Origin: Deltaproteobacteria bacterium
GTDB taxonomy: Bacteria; Desulfobacterota; Syntrophia; Syntrophales; UBA2210
Length of the DNA: 9,880 nt
Direction: 5' to 3'
Assembly (NCBI GenBank): GCA_019313735.1
Contig: JAFDAR010000062.1
Coordinates: 1 to 9,880, forward strand
Shown: piece after piece, positions 7,610 to 9,880 of the stretch
Layout of the letters: each line of letters begins with the position of its first letter
How positions within the stretch are numbered: the stretch's first letter is position 1
The notes under the pieces: model-generated
Databases searched by the model: none
Told to the model about the DNA's origin: nothing
What the model saw: only the letters and a program-made list of their open reading frames with translations
Program-made: the position numbers and the translations under genes

Positions 7610-7751
7610 AATCTTCCTGAAGGGAAGGGGTCTCCTCTTCCCCGGCAGGAGTTTGCTGTTTCTCCAGCTTGCGCTGCTTCTTATCCTCTTTCTTCTTTTT
7701 CTTTGCCAGTTCTTTCTGGCGCTTTTGAAATGAATAATTTGGTCTGCCCAT
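7608..7751 (-). CDS. Small, lysine-rich conserved hypothetical protein (47 residues)
   Basis: The protein starts MGRPNYSFQKRQKELAKKKK, continues with a mixed Lys/Glu/Gln helix-prone stretch to about residue 33, and ends in an acidic tail (EEE, QED). The start ATG (7749-7751) has an AAGGA ribosome site (7759-7763) at 7-nt spacing, the same arrangement as the ABC-F gene downstream. From memory, proteins opening M(G/A)RPNYSF-KRQKELAKKKK-EEK are widespread in Proteobacteria and related phyla as unnamed hypotheticals; no function is established that I can cite. The charge pattern suggests a nucleic-acid or ribosome-associated role, but that is inference. No signal peptide or membrane segment is present. 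It lies upstream of, and in the same direction as, the ABC-F gene, with a hairpin-rich 200-nt spacer between. Confidence 0.8.
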   Translation of the reverse strand: MGRPNYSFQKRQKELAKKKKKEDKKQRKLEKQQTPAGEEETPSLQED

Positions 7752-8022
7752 AATTCTATCCTTATTAATGCTTTGTGTTGGGCGCAAAAGAGACTCTGCG
7801 CTAAAAAAGCTTCCTCGGGCCTAAGTAATCAGCAGAAGTTTCAACGGCAACGAACGATGCTTGGAAAACAACGAGGTTAACGAAGTTAACGAAGACAATC
7901 TGAAGGGAAGGAGATTTGCTCCCAACAGTGAATTTGCTTTTACTTGATGGAATGCTGATGCGTATATACACTATTGTGCAGATTTTGCAATGAAATAAAA
8001 GGCGCTCTAATTCCGATAATCA
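7752..8022. other. Intergenic region without a recognisable gene
   Basis: No convincing ORF is present on either strand; the ATGs seen (for example at 7857) stop within a few codons. It should contain the minus-strand promoter and leader of the 47-residue gene, but I find no clear -35/-10 pair. A short triple 9-nt repeat (AACGAGGTT, AACGAAGTT, AACGAAGAC; 7870-7896) is the only internal structure noted. The sequence GCGCA...TGCGC near 7782-7801 could form a small leader hairpin. Confidence 0.5.
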
Positions 8023-8051
8023 TTGACAATAGATATGACCTGCAATAAAAG
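8023..8051 (+). promoter_or_regulatory. Sigma70-type promoter for the DUF554-GTPase pair
   Basis: A perfect TTGACA (8023-8028) is followed after 17 bp by TAAAAG (8046-8051), which matches TATAAT at four positions. Transcription would begin near 8058, giving a leader of about 70 nt that contains palindromic repeat copy 2 (8061-8080) at its very 5' end. Location and spacing fit the gene pair starting at 8126. Confidence 0.5.
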
Positions 8052-8060
8052 GAGTGCTCC

Positions 8061-8080
8061 GTCCCGACGAGTCGGGATTT
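8061..8080. repeat. Short palindromic repeat, copy 2
   Basis: TCCCGAC-GA-GTCGGGA is a perfect 7-bp inverted repeat followed by TTT. It is the partner of the element at 7487-7506 (17 of 20 identical). In the DUF554 transcript it would form a hairpin at the extreme 5' end. It is followed by another short palindrome, CACGCGTG (8081-8088). Confidence 0.6.
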
Positions 8081-8112
8081 CACGCGTGACAGATAAAAGA
8101 AGCAAATCAAAG

Positions 8113-8118
8113 AAAGGG
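8113..8118 (+). promoter_or_regulatory. Ribosome binding site supporting the TTG start of the DUF554 gene
   Basis: AAAGGG lies 7 nt before TTG at 8126-8128. There is no ATG or GTG nearby that keeps the conserved N-terminus GTLVNTGAIIAGG, so this site decides the uncommon start codon. Confidence 0.6.
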
Positions 8119-8125
8119 TATACTT

Positions 8126-8794
8126 TTGACGGGAACACTGGTTAACACTGGAGCTATTATTGCGGGAGGATTGATAGGGATATCCGCGGGGGGATATCTT
8201 CCTGAAAGAATCAAGACGATCATGGTACAGGCGCTTGGGCTTTCCGTTCTGCTGGTTGGTATACAGATGGCTCTTACAGTGACGAACCTTATCGTGACCA
8301 TCGGCTGTATGCTGGTAGGCGCTATAACCGGGGAACTGATCAAGATTGAGTATTGGGTTGAACGTCTCGGGGAGTGGCTCAAAGAACGTACCAGATCGAA
8401 CTCTTCGACCTTTGCGGAAGGATTCATGTCCGCTTCCATCCTCTATCTCACGGGCGCGATGATGATCGTGGGCTCCATACAGGATGGCACTATCGGAGAT
8501 TCGACAACGCTCTACGTAAAGGCTCTCCTTGACGGCGTGATAGCGATACCTCTTGCGTCAACCTTCGGCATCGGGGTTGCTTTCTCCGCGATTTCCGTGT
8601 TTCTGGTTCAGGGAAGTGTTACCCTCCTTGCGTCACATCTGTTGTTTATGCAGGACCCGGACGTTCTCAACGCCGTTACAGTCACCGGTGGATTGCTTAT
8701 CGTAGGGATAGGCATGAACCTTTTGAAAATAACAAAAATACGTATAGGAAATTTTCTGCCCGCAATTTTTTATGCCATCATGGACACCATCTAA
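8126..8794 (+). CDS. DUF554 family membrane protein (YqgA/YdfK-like)
   Basis: This 222-residue, very hydrophobic protein belongs to the DUF554 family of inner-membrane proteins, whose role is not established (some have been discussed as transporters). Family signs are the N-terminal TGTLVNTGAIIAGGLIG, the LPERIK-TIMVQALGLSVLLVGI stretch, and the GAMMIVGSIQDG motif (110-121). I count about six or seven hydrophobic spans: roughly 4-22, 33-50, 53-70, 98-118, 132-150, 150-172 and 183-200, with a charged loop at 71-97. Translation begins at TTG, as judged from the ribosome site and the conserved N-terminus. It ends 12 nt before the GTPase gene, so the two are probably co-transcribed. Substrate and function cannot be read from the sequence. 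Confidence 0.9.
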   Translation: MTGTLVNTGAIIAGGLIGISAGGYLPERIKTIMVQALGLSVLLVGIQMALTVTNLIVTIGCMLVGAITGELIKIEYWVERLGEWLKERTRSNSSTFAEGFMSASILYLTGAMMIVGSIQDGTIGDSTTLYVKALLDGVIAIPLASTFGIGVAFSAISVFLVQGSVTLLASHLLFMQDPDVLNAVTVTGGLLIVGIGMNLLKITKIRIGNFLPAIFYAIMDTI

Positions 8795-8806
8795 GAGGAA
8801 AGAGTT

Positions 8807-9874
8807 ATGGAGATAGGTTTAATCGGTCTGCCGAATTCCGGTAAGACGACCATTTTTAACGCGCTGACAGGGCATGCGGCTGAGGTTACGACATATACTG
8901 ACGCGGCGTCTAAGCCGAATGTCGCTGTTGTGGATGTCATTGATGAAAGGATAACACGTCTTTCTGAGAAGTATAAACCTCAAAAGACAACTTACGCGAC
9001 AGTGCAATTCGTAGATTTTGCGGGACTTGCCCGTGATTCAGCGGGAAAAGCATCATTTCCGGACGCCTCCATAGGAATGATGAGAAATGTCGATACGCTG
9101 GCGCTGGTAGTAAGAAATTTCACGAATGTTCTGGAGGAAACCCCCACGCCGGTCAGCGATATTGAACAGATGGAAACGGAGCTGTTGATTTCCGATCTGA
9201 TAATCTGTGAAAAACGACTGGAGAAGATCGGGCTCAGCCATAAACGGGGGCAGAAAACACCCGCATCTCAGGTGGAGGAAAATATCCTGCGGAAGATCCT
9301 GGATTGCCTGAACGATGGCAGACGCATTACAGAAATAGAACTTGGCAGAGACGAGCAAAAGATGATGAGCGGGTTCCAGTTTCTGACGGAAAAACCCCTT
9401 TTGATTGTGCTGAACTCGAGCGAGGATACATTCGGGAAAAATCAGGAATTGTTGAAAGAGATCAGCGAAAAGCACACGGTTGTCGAATTTGCCGGAACCT
9501 TTGAAATGGAACTGTCCTCTCTGAATAATGATGAGAGACAGCTTTTCATGGAAGACATGGGAATAAAAGAATCTGCCAGGGATCGCTTAAAACGGTCTGC
9601 GTATGAGATTTCCAGCTCTATCAGTTACTTTACCGTCGGGACGGATGAGGTGCGGGCCTGGAATATTCAGGAAGGCCAGTCCGCGGTTGAGGCCGCGGGC
9701 GTCATTCATTCAGATCTCGCCCGGGGATTTATTCGCGCCGAGTGTTTTTCCTATGACGATCTGATCGAATGCGGATCCGAAAAAGAGGTTCATGACAAGG
9801 GACGTTTTCGCCTTGAAGGGAAAGACTACATAGTCAAAGATGGGGATATACTTGCCATACGTTTCAGTGTATAA
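8807..9874 (+). CDS. Divergent YchF/Obg-like GTPase with C-terminal TGS domain (DUF933)
   Basis: YchF-type proteins are TRAFAC P-loop NTPases; canonical YchF/OLA1 prefers ATP and binds ribosomes. This 355-residue protein has G1 GLPNSGKTT (7-15), G3 DFAG (70-73) followed by Leu, G4-like NSSE (203-206; canonical YchF also has NxxE), a helical insertion (about 115-190), and a well-conserved TGS domain (about 272-353) with YFTVGTDEVRAW, AAGVIHSD, GFIRAE and RLEGKDYIV-DGD. It differs from canonical YchF in the switch I region (TYTDAASKPN instead of the usual YPFCTIEPN type) and lacks the glycine/lysine-rich stretch normally after the DIAGL motif. It is therefore more likely a paralogue than the housekeeping ychF. 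The ATG has GAGGAA (8795-8800) upstream, and the stop is at 9872-9874, six bases before the window ends. Confidence 0.88.
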   Translation: MEIGLIGLPNSGKTTIFNALTGHAAEVTTYTDAASKPNVAVVDVIDERITRLSEKYKPQKTTYATVQFVDFAGLARDSAGKASFPDASIGMMRNVDTLALVVRNFTNVLEETPTPVSDIEQMETELLISDLIICEKRLEKIGLSHKRGQKTPASQVEENILRKILDCLNDGRRITEIELGRDEQKMMSGFQFLTEKPLLIVLNSSEDTFGKNQELLKEISEKHTVVEFAGTFEMELSSLNNDERQLFMEDMGIKESARDRLKRSAYEISSSISYFTVGTDEVRAWNIQEGQSAVEAAGVIHSDLARGFIRAECFSYDDLIECGSEKEVHDKGRFRLEGKDYIVKDGDILAIRFSV

Positions 9875-9880
9875 TCTGCC

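Noticed and set aside
7539..7733. Plus-strand 64-codon ORF with a very hydrophobic C-terminus
   Set aside because: It is antisense to the lysine-rich 47-residue gene; Lys/Glu codons read backwards give Leu/Phe runs. It has no convincing ribosome site and spans the large palindrome.
7870..7896. Three 9-nt near repeats as a possible minisatellite or iteron
   Set aside because: Only three imperfect units, no associated replication gene, and no spacing pattern; kept only as a note on the intergenic region.
7617..7911. Repeated 12-mer CTGAAGGGAAGG at 7617-7628 and 7900-7911
   Set aside because: One copy lies within coding sequence, and a 12-nt match in about 10 kb is expected by chance; no longer similarity surrounds it.
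7975..8003. Second promoter (TTGTGC, 16 bp, TAAAAG) upstream of the 8023 promoter
   Set aside because: The -35 match is poor, and the similarity between the two TAAAAGG regions is short; not strong enough to annotate.

Overview
The window is mostly housekeeping DNA from a bacterium. The gene order tig-clpP-clpX-lon, frequent ATA isoleucine and AGA/AGG arginine codons, moderate GC, CCA-encoded tRNA genes and a small lysine-rich MGRPNYSF-type protein suggest a Desulfobacterota-like (deltaproteobacterial) anaerobe. That placement is an inference from style and synteny; no rRNA or marker search was possible.

Positions 1-5453 hold a tight plus-strand protein quality-control operon: the 3' part of trigger factor, then ClpP (1-nt overlap with tig), ClpX (17-nt overlap with clpP) and LonA (9-nt gap). 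Together they cover folding of nascent chains at the ribosome and the two main soluble ATP-dependent proteolysis machines. All catalytic and nucleotide-binding motifs in the three complete genes are present. A good sigma70-type promoter at 5468-5496 then drives tRNA-Val(TAC) and tRNA-Asp(GTC).

Positions 5808-7751 are on the minus strand and have a different character. An ABC-F ATPase of the YbiT/YkpA type looks broken: about 32 nt are missing exactly where the Walker B motif of its first ATPase domain should be, and the reading frame changes there. Upstream of it lies a spacer rich in hairpins (7440-7609). Beyond that is a 47-residue, strongly basic protein gene (7608-7751) that is easily missed because of its size.

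From 7752 to 8125 there is no gene, but there is a plausible promoter (8023-8051) and a second copy of a short palindromic repeat. This leads into a plus-strand pair: a DUF554 membrane protein starting at TTG, and a divergent YchF/Obg-like GTPase with a C-terminal TGS domain that ends just before the window does.

I see no phage, transposase, CRISPR array or defence cassette. The items most worth a second look are the ABC-F lesion, the small basic protein with its hairpin-rich 3' region, the shared palindromic repeat and the unusual GTPase/DUF554 pair.
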